NCBI GenBank assembly: GCA_017561985.1
Contig: JAFZAZ010000020.1
Coordinates: forward strand, 1-64,000
Reading direction: 5' to 3'
From: Lachnospiraceae bacterium
GTDB taxonomy: Bacteria; Bacillota_A; Clostridia; Lachnospirales; Lachnospiraceae
DNA: 64,000 nucleotides
The stretch's first letter is position 1. Each line of letters starts with the position of its first letter. The notes below the pieces were generated by a model. The model saw nothing but the letters and a program-made list of their open reading frames with translations, had not been told where the DNA came from and searched no databases. The translations under genes and the position numbers were made by a program. Below, in pieces: positions 44,683-52,887 of this stretch.

Positions 44683-45197
44683 CAATATGCGGAAATCTTC
44701 CGCGGCGACTTCTGCTTCATGTATGAAAGCAGATTGTCATCAGGCTCGAAGCGAATAAGCTCGACGCCCTTATCCCCCTGGTTAACGATTACGTAAACGC
44801 GGTGCTCCGCCTCATTTTTCGAGTGAGCCGTATAATCCGACGGCTTCTCGGGCTTGTTGCGGTAGCTGTCGAGCGCGTGCGAGCGCTCCGGCGCGACGAG
44901 GATCACCTGATCCATGTCGATGCGCTTGAGATGCTTGCGGGCATCCCCGCCCATGATCTTGTCGAAGTCCAGCTGGCCGTCGACGAAAACATACTCATAC
45001 ACCACATTAAACCGCGACCAGAACGCGATCACAAGATACCATGCGACAGCCGCCAGCGCCAGCACCAGCGGATGAATCAGCAATCCGAGTATAATAAACA
45101 ATGTTGCAAGAGCAATCAGCGAAACCTTGATCACGATATCGCGCCCCGTCTTCTCACGACGAACGGTGCATTCGGTGTAACATCCGTCTCCCCGCAT
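44682..45197 (-). CDS. Conserved membrane protein of unknown function
   Basis: A 171-residue protein with two close helices (about 24-40 and 43-62) followed by a cytoplasmic domain of about 105 residues. The domain has the sequence VYEYVFVDGQLDFDKI and a later IDMDQVILVAPERSHALDSY, which I associate with a clostridial family of unknown function (DUF6106, from memory). The ATG at 45197 has AGAGG eight bases upstream. It sits between the Cys-rich protein gene and guaB in one directional run. No function is assigned. Confidence 0.72.
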   Translation of the reverse strand: MRGDGCYTECTVRREKTGRDIVIKVSLIALATLFIILGLLIHPLVLALAAVAWYLVIAFWSRFNVVYEYVFVDGQLDFDKIMGGDARKHLKRIDMDQVILVAPERSHALDSYRNKPEKPSDYTAHSKNEAEHRVYVIVNQGDKGVELIRFEPDDNLLSYMKQKSPRKISAY

Positions 45198-45228
45198 GAC
45201 CGGTACCTCTTTTCTCCGTTGAACGGAC

Positions 45229-45957
45229 TTATTTTTTCGCCTTCTCCTCGACGGAAACGGCGTTGGTCTTCAGCAAAGCGCGAATCAGCGCATCCCGCGA
45301 ATTTTTCCACGGCGCGTCCGCATTGCGATAGTCGAACTTGTCGGTAAACCACTCCAGATCGTCGCGCACGCGCGTCCAGTTCTCGAGGAAAATGCGGTTG
45401 ATGCACGTGTCGAACTCCTCGAGATTCGCCTTGCTCAGGTGCGAAGGCGCCATCTGATGGAGTTCTCCGTAGTGCTTCATGCAGAATCCCTTGGAGCGCG
45501 CGAATTTGTCGCGGAACGAAGCGTCGGTGTTGTACAGATACAAAATTGTCACAAGGTAACGCTCGTATGAATGCGCCATGCGGTCGCATACGTAGCAGGA
45601 GCACTGCTGCTTTGCGAGATACTCCGCCAAAGCGTCGCCCTCACCCTTGGAAAACCACGAGGAAGCGCCGCGTTTCTTCTTCGCGAGCGATTCGATCTCC
45701 TTGCGCTGTCTGTCCATGTAAGTAAGGATCATGAGCCCCAGGCCGAGGCGGTTCTGATTCTTGTACAGCATCGGCAGATGCGTTGCGCAGAAGCCCTTCT
45801 TGTCGGTCTCCATGCGCACATCGTCCTCCATGTAGCTCGCGCCCATGACGAAATCGATCGCGTCGGCCTCGAGCTTGTCGTGCATCGCGCATACCGGACA
45901 TTCGGTATCCGCGTCAAATGCATCGTTTACGGGGATGGTGTAGAGTTGTTCCTTCAT
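45229..45957 (-). CDS. Cys-rich conserved protein with duplicated C-x2-C motifs (DUF6062-like)
   Basis: A 242-residue soluble protein with two similar halves. Each has a C-x2-C (ECPVC near residue 20, SCYVC near 121) followed by GFC-x2-H (GFCATH near 56, GFCMKH near 157). The pattern suggests two zinc sites or redox centres. I link it to DUF6062 from memory; no function is known to me. The ATG at 45957 has CCGGAGGG upstream. It lies 27 bp downstream of glnS. Confidence 0.75.
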   Translation of the reverse strand: MKEQLYTIPVNDAFDADTECPVCAMHDKLEADAIDFVMGASYMEDDVRMETDKKGFCATHLPMLYKNQNRLGLGLMILTYMDRQRKEIESLAKKKRGASSWFSKGEGDALAEYLAKQQCSCYVCDRMAHSYERYLVTILYLYNTDASFRDKFARSKGFCMKHYGELHQMAPSHLSKANLEEFDTCINRIFLENWTRVRDDLEWFTDKFDYRNADAPWKNSRDALIRALLKTNAVSVEEKAKK

Positions 45958-45984
45958 CGGTCCCTCCGGGTGTCTATATTACCG

Positions 45985-47688
45985 TTATACAGGCTTGTAG
46001 CTGCTCTTCATCGAGCATACGCGGTTGAATACGAGCTTGTCCGGCGCGCTGTCCTTGCAGTCCACGCAGAAATAACCGTTGCGCAGGAACTGGAATGTGT
46101 CGAACTCCTTTGCTCCCGCAACCGAAGGCTCAACGAAGCCTTCGCGGATCACAAGCGAGTTCGGGTTGACATTGACCTTGCCGGTCTCCTCGTCGTACAC
46201 GCCCTTCTCCTCGTCCACAAGGTTCTCGTAAAGACGGATCGTCGCAGGAACGGCGGTCTTCGCAGCAACCCAATGGATGGTTCCCTTGACCTTGCGGTCG
46301 GCGCACTCGCCGCCCTTCGTCGCCGGGTCATAGGTGCAGTGAACGCACGTCACATTGCCTTCCGCATCGGTGTCACAGCCGGTGCAGCGCACGAAATACG
46401 CGCCCATCAGACGAACTTCGTTGCCGGGGAAGAGGCGGAAATACTTCTTCGGCGGCTCGATCATGAAGTCCTCTCGCTCGATATAGAGCTCGCGGCCGAA
46501 CGGAACCGTACGGCTGCCGAGTGCTTCATTTTCCGGATTGTTCGAGACCGTAACGTCCTCCGTCACGTCCTCGGGATAATTGTCGATCACAAGCTTCACA
46601 GGGTCGACGATGGCCATCACGCGGCTCTTCTTGAGCTTCAGATCCTCGCGGATGCAGTACTCAAGCATCGCATAGTCGACCGAGGAATTGCTCTTCGAGA
46701 CGCCGCACAGCTCCATGAAGAGCTTGAGCGACTCGGGAGTAAAGCCTCGGCGGCGCAGTGCCGCGATCGTCACGAGACGGGGATCGTCCCAGCCGTCCAC
46801 CGTGCCGTCCTCGACGAGTCTCTTGATATATCTCTTGCCCGTGACCACATTGGTCAGGTACATCTTGGCAAATTCGATCTGCTTCGGCGTGTCGTCGATC
46901 TTCTCCTTGTAGCCGCACTCGATCATCACCCAGTCGTAGAGCGGGCGATGGTCCTCAAACTCGAGCGTACAGATGGAGTGTGTGATACCCTCGACAGCGT
47001 CCTCGATCGGATGCGCAAAATCGTACATCGGGTAGATGCACCATGCGTCGCCGGTGTTGTGGTGCGTCATGCGTGCCACGCGGTAAATTACCGGGTCGCG
47101 CATGTTGATGTTCGGCGAAGCCATGTCGATCTTCGCGCGGAGCACTTTCGAGCCGTCCGGGAACTCGCCGTTCTTCATTCCCTCAAACAGTCTGAGGTTC
47201 TCCTCGATGCTGCGGTCGCGGTAAGGGCTGTTCTTGCCGGGCTCGGTGAGCGTTCCGCGGTACTCGCGGATCTCGTCCGCCGTAAGGTCGCACACGAACG
47301 CCTTGCCCTTCTTGATCAGCCGCACGGCTGCCTCATACATCTCTCCGAAATAGTCCGAAGCAAAAAATAAACGGTCTTCAAAATCAGCGCCGAGCCACCG
47401 TACATCCTTCGCAATCGATTCCACAAACTCCGACTTCTCCTTCGTGGGGTTCGTGTCGTCAAAACGCAGGTTGAACTGGCCGCCGTACTTCTTCGCAAGA
47501 CCGTAATTCAGCAGTATTGACTTTGCATGTCCGATATGGAGATAACCGTTCGGCTCGGGCGGAAAGCGCGTAATCACCTTGGAACATTTGCCCTCGGCAA
47601 GATCCCGCTCGATGATCATCTCGATAAAGTTTTTGGAAACGACTTCCGATGTCTCCTCCGCCGTTCCAATGTTCGTCTCCATTTCCAT
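45985..47688 (-). CDS. glnS: Glutaminyl-tRNA synthetase
   Basis: Class I synthetase that charges tRNA-Gln directly. The motif [15 protein letters not shown] is near residue 45, the specificity stretch [10 protein letters not shown] follows, and [14 protein letters not shown] replaces the usual segment near the KMSKS region. At 567 residues it has no C-terminal YqeY-like or GatB-like fusion. Many Firmicutes use Glu-tRNA-Gln amidation instead; GlnRS in Clostridia is thought to come by transfer from the eukaryote/proteobacterial lineage. The ATG at 47688 has GGAGG seven bases upstream, and an extended -10 promoter is just ahead. Confidence 0.95.
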   Translation of the reverse strand: MEMETNIGTAEETSEVVSKNFIEMIIERDLAEGKCSKVITRFPPEPNGYLHIGHAKSILLNYGLAKKYGGQFNLRFDDTNPTKEKSEFVESIAKDVRWLGADFEDRLFFASDYFGEMYEAAVRLIKKGKAFVCDLTADEIREYRGTLTEPGKNSPYRDRSIEENLRLFEGMKNGEFPDGSKVLRAKIDMASPNINMRDPVIYRVARMTHHNTGDAWCIYPMYDFAHPIEDAVEGITHSICTLEFEDHRPLYDWVMIECGYKEKIDDTPKQIEFAKMYLTNVVTGKRYIKRLVEDGTVDGWDDPRLVTIAALRRRGFTPESLKLFMELCGVSKSNSSVDYAMLEYCIREDLKLKKSRVMAIVDPVKLVIDNYPEDVTEDVTVSNNPENEALGSRTVPFGRELYIEREDFMIEPPKKYFRLFPGNEVRLMGAYFVRCTGCDTDAEGNVTCVHCTYDPATKGGECADRKVKGTIHWVAAKTAVPATIRLYENLVDEEKGVYDEETGKVNVNPNSLVIREGFVEPSVAGAKEFDTFQFLRNGYFCVDCKDSAPDKLVFNRVCSMKSSYKPV

Positions 47689-47719
47689 CAGAAGACCTCC
47701 AGAAAAAAATATTTATGAC

Positions 47720-47748
47720 ATTCTATCACAAATGACTCGGAAATGAAA
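47720..47748 (-). promoter_or_regulatory. Extended -10 promoter for glnS
   Basis: On the minus strand TGA followed by TAGAAT, with a poor -35 (TTTCAT) at 17 bp. It lies about 31 bp upstream of the glnS start. No T-box element is present. Confidence 0.5.
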
Positions 47749-47771
47749 GCAAAATTTTAAGAAATTTTTGT

Positions 47772-49652
47772 TTATCGATATTTGCGGTAAATGTGGAAGT
47801 AAAGGTTCGCTCTTCCCTCCTCCGAAGTCATCTGTCGAAGCTCGTTTTTGAGCTCCTCGTTCTCGTCGATAAACTTCACGATGTCCGGATTGTACTGCGT
47901 TCCGGCGCTCTTTTTGAACTCCGCGATCACCGACTCAAACGTCTTTCCCTTTGTGTAATTGCGGCCGAACACATCCGTTGCGGCGTCCATGCAATCGCAG
48001 ATCGTAAGCAGGTCGATCAGGATGCGGAACTTGCTCTTGCGGTTGTCGAAGTACATCGGGTAACCGCTCTTGCCGTCGTAGCTGCGGTGATGTCCGAGCG
48101 CGATCTCCGCACAGGGCTGCAGCGCACGGTTGCGCATGAGGATCTCGTAGCTCCACTTCGGGTGGAACTTGATGTACGAGTACTCCATATCCGACAGCCG
48201 GCGGATCTGCGTATTTACAATGTTCGCGATCAAAATCTTGCCGATGTCGTGGCAGCGCGCCGCGCTCTCCATCAGATCCTCGAGTACCTCGCGGTACTGC
48301 TCCACCTCCTCCGAGGAATCCACGGAGAGAACCTCACAGAACATCTCGGGATGCGCTGTGATCAAAGGCTTCAAAACGGTCGTGCAGAGCTTGCCGGTCA
48401 TCACGGTGTGGATCAGCGTCGACATCTGGCGGCTGATGATAAGGCACTCGATGAACTCGATCGCCATCGCAGCGCCGTCCATATACGGGATCAGGTCGTA
48501 CAGCAAATGATACAGCGCCTGGTCGAGGTACTCCTTGCACGCACACTCGCGCGGGATCGTCTCTATATAGGTCTGCAGCTCATACAGAAGCTCCGCCTTC
48601 ATCCGCACTTTCTTCTCGCGGTTGCAGGAGAACTTCTCAATCATCTCGATCATCGGTTTCGTCGTCGAAGTGAACACGGCGAAACGGCTGTCCGCAGGCT
48701 GATCGTACCAGTTCGGATCGTTGAAGTCGTACTCTTTTTCGATGGAATGGCTGTATGCGCGAAGCAGCGTGAACGTCTGCTCCGGCTTCAGCAGTCCGGA
48801 GTAAAACGCATAGACGATATAGCCGACATAGACCTTCATGTTCCGCTGTTCCGCGGGAAGCTTGGTCTGTTCGATGAAACCGATCGGGTAGGTCGGTCCG
48901 ATATTTGCCTTGAGCTTCTCATCCACCGAATCCCAGTGGAGCACGGCCATGAACAGGACGTCGGTTCCGACCTCCTGCAGCGGCTTCTCGATCGTCTCCC
49001 ATGCGGCATCGTCGAAATACGAGCGATACTGCCGGATCTTGGCAAGGTTGTTGTAGCACTCGATCATCCGGTTTACGTTCGGCATAAACTGCGAGCTCTC
49101 CATCTCATACTGGCTGCGGAGCGTACCGAGGATACGCTGCACATCCATCAGGAAATCGTTGTCGTTCTTGTGGAGATCGCGCAGATAGTCGATGCGGTCC
49201 ATATATCCGGACACCCACTCCGCCTGCTCCATCGCAAGCTTGCGCAGGTTGCCCTCTACGTTCAGAAACGCGTTGTTGGAAAATGCGCATCGACACGAGC
49301 GCTCATTGAATTCGTCCCCCTGCTGATGGAAATAGTTCCACAGGCGGACAAACATCTGCGACTCCATGACGTCGTCGCACATGACATTCTGAAAATAATC
49401 GTAAGCACCCTCGTAAAGTTCCTTCGCCGTCTCCTCATCGAGCGGTTTCTCCCCGTACAGGATGGGATTGATGTAGGCGTTCAGTTCCTTCTCGGTCTGC
49501 TTGTAGTAGTTTCGTACGAGTTCCGATTTGCGGTTGAGGCGCTCCAGCCAGTCCTCGAGATTATCTGTGCGCAACAACTCCTGCTCGATCGAATCGACGT
49601 CGTCGAGCCGCTTCTTGTAATCGCGATACAGATCCGTGATCGAACTGACCAT
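47772..49652 (-). CDS. HD-GYP-like phosphohydrolase with a large helical N-terminal region
   Basis: A 626-residue protein. The C-terminal domain has HD motif ARCHDIGKILIAN near residue 470, HPKWSYEIL near 503, and HHRSYDGKSGYP near 525, a variant of the HHExxDGxGYP signature with one extra residue and Arg in place of Glu. Family members degrade c-di-GMP, but the changes make activity uncertain. The first roughly 440 residues are helical, TPR-like, with no membrane segment or known sensor. The ATG at 49652 has GGGGAGGGG upstream. It lies downstream of the LTA-like gene with its own promoter. Confidence 0.82.
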   Translation of the reverse strand: MVSSITDLYRDYKKRLDDVDSIEQELLRTDNLEDWLERLNRKSELVRNYYKQTEKELNAYINPILYGEKPLDEETAKELYEGAYDYFQNVMCDDVMESQMFVRLWNYFHQQGDEFNERSCRCAFSNNAFLNVEGNLRKLAMEQAEWVSGYMDRIDYLRDLHKNDNDFLMDVQRILGTLRSQYEMESSQFMPNVNRMIECYNNLAKIRQYRSYFDDAAWETIEKPLQEVGTDVLFMAVLHWDSVDEKLKANIGPTYPIGFIEQTKLPAEQRNMKVYVGYIVYAFYSGLLKPEQTFTLLRAYSHSIEKEYDFNDPNWYDQPADSRFAVFTSTTKPMIEMIEKFSCNREKKVRMKAELLYELQTYIETIPRECACKEYLDQALYHLLYDLIPYMDGAAMAIEFIECLIISRQMSTLIHTVMTGKLCTTVLKPLITAHPEMFCEVLSVDSSEEVEQYREVLEDLMESAARCHDIGKILIANIVNTQIRRLSDMEYSYIKFHPKWSYEILMRNRALQPCAEIALGHHRSYDGKSGYPMYFDNRKSKFRILIDLLTICDCMDAATDVFGRNYTKGKTFESVIAEFKKSAGTQYNPDIVKFIDENEELKNELRQMTSEEGRANLYFHIYRKYR

Positions 49653-49695
49653 CTGCTACCCCTCCCCACGCGCCATCCAAAAGGCGCTTTTATCT

Positions 49696-49725
49696 ATGAT
49701 AGCACAAAAAGCCTGAAAAATGCAA
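49696..49725 (-). promoter_or_regulatory. Promoter for the HD-GYP gene
   Basis: On the minus strand -35 TTGCAT, 18-bp spacer, -10 TATCAT with an extended TGC. A short GCGCC/GGCGC stem follows in the leader. Confidence 0.5.
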
Positions 49726-49745
49726 GGTTGCGGAGCGTGATTTTC

Positions 49746-51284
49746 TTATTTTGCGCTCTCTCCGTAGATCAAAGTGTCATAGAAATCGGAGCGCTCCTCG
49801 AGGAGATCGTCCAGCTTCTTCTGACCGTATTTTTCGTACATCGTCTGCTCTTCCGAGAACAGGTTGACGCCGATGCCGAGGCGGTTGCCCTCGATCTTGA
49901 AGCCCATCGCCGCAAGCGTCGTCGGATACATGTCCATCGACGTGAATTCACGCGCGTACGAGAGCGTGTACGGGATCGCCGAGTTGACGATCGCGCAGTA
50001 GCTGCGGCGCTGGTATTGGTCCGTATAATACTCGAGATTGTCGGTGTACTTCGTGTCCATGGTCGGATGGTCGCCCACGATCACGATCGTCGTGTTCTCG
50101 TAGAACGGCTGCTCCGAGAGCCATGCGAGGAACGAATCCAGCTGCATCGACGCGCACGAGATTACGTTGCTGTACTGGCTGTCATGCGTGTCGGGACAAA
50201 GTCTGCAGCGGTAGCCGTTCGTAAAATGCGTATCCATCGTCATCATCGTGAACGCAAACGGCTTGCCCTTCGCTGCGAGCTCGGTGAGCTCATCCTTCGC
50301 AAACTCGTACAGTTTCTCGTCCTCAAAGCCCCACCACTGCTTGTATCCCTTCGGCAGTTTACCGTTGTCGAGGTACGTGTTCCAGTCGTACAGGTCGTAT
50401 TCGCCGTGCGTGGAGAGATAAATGTCGGCTCCGGAAAATTCCTTCTCCGAACCGATCAGAAACGCCATCTCATAGCCTTCCCTGCGAAGCACCTGCCCCA
50501 GCGTGTAAACGCCCGGAAGGAACGTCTTGTAATCGCGCTTGCCCATCGCGTTCTGGCCGATAGGGATCGTGAGCGGAACGCCTGCCGTCTGTGCCACAAG
50601 GGACGCCATCGTCCACGTGGTTCCCGTGGTCGGGTGAGCACCGTTCAGAAGCTCGCTTCCCTCCGGCGTAAAATTCACGTTCTCGTTGGCAAGTTTCGTC
50701 ATCTCCGGGATCAGATCCGTCGCCGACACGCCGCCGTGCTTCGTATCCGAGTAGGAAATCTCCATGGACTCCATGTAAATGTAGATGAGGTTGCGCGGAG
50801 TCTCGGGCGCGGTGATGGCCACGTCCTGCGGCGCACGGTACTCATCATCGTAGATCGGAGAATTGCCGAACTGGCTGAGTGCGTATTTTACGATGTGAAG
50901 TCGATATCCGATGAAGCAGATTGCTGCGATCATCAACAGAACCGCACCGATGCGGCGCAGTGAAAGAAGGCGGTTCACCATCTTCACGCTCTTGCCGCTC
51001 TCGAGGCGCTTTTTACGCCATTTTGCGACAAGAAACAATATGCTTAGCTCCACGACAAGCATCGCGGGACCGATGGTGAACAAAAGAATAAAGATCTCGT
51101 AGAAATTGGACGGATCCGCGCCGCCCATCGGCACTTTCAGCTGGAACAGGATCGTCGTCATATCCATGGTTCCGAACCGGATCTTCAGCCAGACTGCAGT
51201 GATCACCAAAAAGTTGGCGATCATCAAAAATACGATCGTAGCAATGTTTTTTCCTGTTTTATAACGCGCAAGTTTGTTTTTCAT
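49746..51284 (-). CDS. LTA synthase/phosphoglycerol transferase-like membrane sulfatase
   Basis: A roughly 512-residue membrane enzyme. The N-terminal part has four helices (about 14-140); the external sulfatase-fold domain has the nucleophile region AHPTTGTTWTMASLV near residue 218 and metal sites in IYIYMESMEIS and VIVGDHPTMDTKY. Relatives transfer phosphoglycerol from lipids to teichoic acid or glycans (LtaS, OpgB). It has fewer helices than LtaS has in its N-terminal bundle, so the acceptor is open. The ATG at 51284 has a weak ribosome site; a GTG at 51308 with AAAGGG upstream is an alternative. It follows the zinc-ribbon gene past a terminator. Confidence 0.87.
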   Translation of the reverse strand: MKNKLARYKTGKNIATIVFLMIANFLVITAVWLKIRFGTMDMTTILFQLKVPMGGADPSNFYEIFILLFTIGPAMLVVELSILFLVAKWRKKRLESGKSVKMVNRLLSLRRIGAVLLMIAAICFIGYRLHIVKYALSQFGNSPIYDDEYRAPQDVAITAPETPRNLIYIYMESMEISYSDTKHGGVSATDLIPEMTKLANENVNFTPEGSELLNGAHPTTGTTWTMASLVAQTAGVPLTIPIGQNAMGKRDYKTFLPGVYTLGQVLRREGYEMAFLIGSEKEFSGADIYLSTHGEYDLYDWNTYLDNGKLPKGYKQWWGFEDEKLYEFAKDELTELAAKGKPFAFTMMTMDTHFTNGYRCRLCPDTHDSQYSNVISCASMQLDSFLAWLSEQPFYENTTIVIVGDHPTMDTKYTDNLEYYTDQYQRRSYCAIVNSAIPYTLSYAREFTSMDMYPTTLAAMGFKIEGNRLGIGVNLFSEEQTMYEKYGQKKLDDLLEERSDFYDTLIYGESAK

Positions 51285-51340
51285 ACATTTTCCGGCAGTC
51301 GCCCCCACGACTTGCCGCCCTTTCCTGTGTTAAACCCTTT

Positions 51341-51374
51341 CAAAAGCGGAGACCAGCACCTCGGCGCTGGTCTC
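51341..51374 (-). terminator. Terminator after the zinc-ribbon gene
   Basis: A perfect 9-bp stem (GAGACCAGC at 51349-51357, GCTGGTCTC at 51366-51374) with an 8-nt loop, followed on the minus strand by CGCTTTTG. The T-run is short, so termination may be partial and the LTA-like gene partly read through. Confidence 0.7.
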
Positions 51375-51400
51375 TGCGTATTCCTTCTCTTACCGAAATC

Positions 51401-52753
51401 TTAGTCGATATTGAGCTTCTCAACCGTGCTCTCATCGATCAGGATTACGTTCCATTCTTCGCCGTCGTTGTAGAAAATATACAGATCCGACATGCTCTTC
51501 GTACCCTTGTCGCCCTTGTACTTGGAGACATTCTCGACCAGATATGCTTTCTTCATCGTAACTTCCTCGCCCATGAGTTCCTCAACGGACTCGGCAAGTT
51601 TCTTCGGGCTGTCGATCTCATACTTGAGATAAGCCTTCTCGGAAACGCTCGACACTTCGCCGCACGCCTCCTCAAGGTACTTCTCATAACTGTCCTCAAG
51701 AAGTGTCGGAACATCCTTCGCACCGAAGATCTCGCAAGCGTACTTCACAGCGAAATCCGGAAGAGCCTTCTTGAACTTTCTCGCATTGACCTCGGCAAAT
51801 GCCTCGTCGATCGTCTCGATCTTCTCGAGGAACGCCTTCTCCTCACTGTCGGAGAGCTGCGTAAAATCAAGCACGTTGAGGTCGATACCAAAGTAGTTCT
51901 TCTCGCCGTTCTTATCAAAGAAGGTGAGATATGCGATACCGCTGCCGGCAAGGATCAAAAGGATGAGCAAAATGCTGATGATGATCACCGGAGCCTTGGA
52001 CTTTTTCTTCTTCGCGGGCGCCGGCTGCTGGAACACCGGCTGCTGCGGATATCCGGGCTGTGCATACACAGGCTGCTGCGGGAATCCCTGCTGAGGCGCT
52101 GCCTGCGGGAATCCGGGCTGCTGATAAACCGGCTGCTGTCCTGCCTGAGGCGCTGCCTGAGGCATGCCGGGCGCAACGGGCTGCTGATATACAGGCTGCT
52201 GGTAAACCGGCTGCTGCGGTGCTGCAGGAGCTTCGGGAGCTGCCTGAGGAGCTGCCGGTGCAGCGGGCTGCTGATATACAGGCTGCTGGTAAACCGGCTG
52301 CGGTGCTGCAGGTGCTTCGGGTGCTGCCGGTGCAACAGGCTGCTGATATACCGGAGGAACGGTCTCTTCCGCTGCTGCCTTTACGGCTTCCACTGCGGTA
52401 GCTGCCGGAGCCGCTGCCTCAACAATAGGCGCTGCTGTCTCGACAACAGGAGCCGCAACGCTCTCCGCTGCCGTCTGTACATTCTCTTCCACTGCCGCCG
52501 CGACAGGAGCTGCGATCTCTTCCACAGCTGCTGCGGGGGCTTCTGCTGCTGCCGCCACAGGTGCAACGGTTTCTTCTACGGCTGCGACTGCGGGCTGCAC
52601 TGTCTCCTCCACAGCTGCCGCTGCGGACTGTACTGTCTCTTCCACGGCTGCCGCAACCGGCGCCGCAGGATTCTCAACTGCTACACGGGTTCCGCAAACG
52701 CCGCAGAACAACGCGTCGGGTACCAGCGGATTCCCACAATTCCTACAAACCAT
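51401..52753 (-). CDS. Zinc-ribbon membrane protein with Ala/Glu and YQQP repeats
   Basis: A 450-residue protein. An N-terminal zinc ribbon (Cys3, Cys6, Cys17, Cys20) is followed by repeats of AAVEETV type (about 30-135), then proline/glutamine repeats built on PVYQQPVYQQP (about 135-245). A KKKKSK basic patch and one helix (about 255-275) come next, then a C-terminal external domain of about 165 residues without a known fold. The start at 52753 has AGGAA just upstream. The layout resembles other Firmicute zinc-ribbon envelope proteins of unknown function. A promoter with two direct repeats lies upstream. Confidence 0.82.
   Translation of the reverse strand: MVCRNCGNPLVPDALFCGVCGTRVAVENPAAPVAAAVEETVQSAAAAVEETVQPAVAAVEETVAPVAAAAEAPAAAVEEIAAPVAAAVEENVQTAAESVAAPVVETAAPIVEAAAPAATAVEAVKAAAEETVPPVYQQPVAPAAPEAPAAPQPVYQQPVYQQPAAPAAPQAAPEAPAAPQQPVYQQPVYQQPVAPGMPQAAPQAGQQPVYQQPGFPQAAPQQGFPQQPVYAQPGYPQQPVFQQPAPAKKKKSKAPVIIISILLILLILAGSGIAYLTFFDKNGEKNYFGIDLNVLDFTQLSDSEEKAFLEKIETIDEAFAEVNARKFKKALPDFAVKYACEIFGAKDVPTLLEDSYEKYLEEACGEVSSVSEKAYLKYEIDSPKKLAESVEELMGEEVTMKKAYLVENVSKYKGDKGTKSMSDLYIFYNDGEEWNVILIDESTVEKLNID
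52015..52350 (-). repeat. Tandem repeats encoding VYQQP units
   Basis: In-frame imperfect repeats (15-24 bp units of GGCTGCTGATAYACA type on the plus strand) encode a Pro/Gln/Tyr-rich linker. It is prone to copy-number change. Confidence 0.8.
52350..52670 (-). repeat. Tandem repeats encoding AAVEETV units
   Basis: Imperfect repeats of about 24-36 bp encode alternating alanine, valine and glutamate. They would make a long helix or a stalk between the zinc ribbon and the Pro/Gln linker. Confidence 0.75.
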
Positions 52754-52825
52754 ACCATTCCTTCTTTCCGCGCTGACGCGCAAATTATATGCCGTGACGG
52801 CATTTTTGTTTCGTCGTCTTTTGTT

Positions 52826-52855
52826 ATTATATTGCAAAACCGTCCGAAAACGCAA
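52826..52855 (-). promoter_or_regulatory. Promoter for the zinc-ribbon gene
   Basis: On the minus strand -35 TTGCGT, 18-bp spacer, -10 TATAAT. Two copies of GCGTTTTCGG (minus strand, at 52866-52875 and 52844-52853, 22 bp apart) overlap or precede the -35 and could bind a regulator. Confidence 0.55.
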
Positions 52856-52887
52856 GTGTAATTTACCGAAAACGCCCCTTATTTACC

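Noticed and set aside
47793..50963. A plus-strand open frame of about 1,056 codons
   Set aside because: It lies antisense to the HD-GYP and LTA-like genes, has the odd composition of reverse reading, and crosses their gap. The minus-strand proteins have clear family motifs.
52015..52670. Regular repeats resembling a CRISPR array
   Set aside because: They encode VYQQP and AAVEETV protein repeats in frame, with no spacers.
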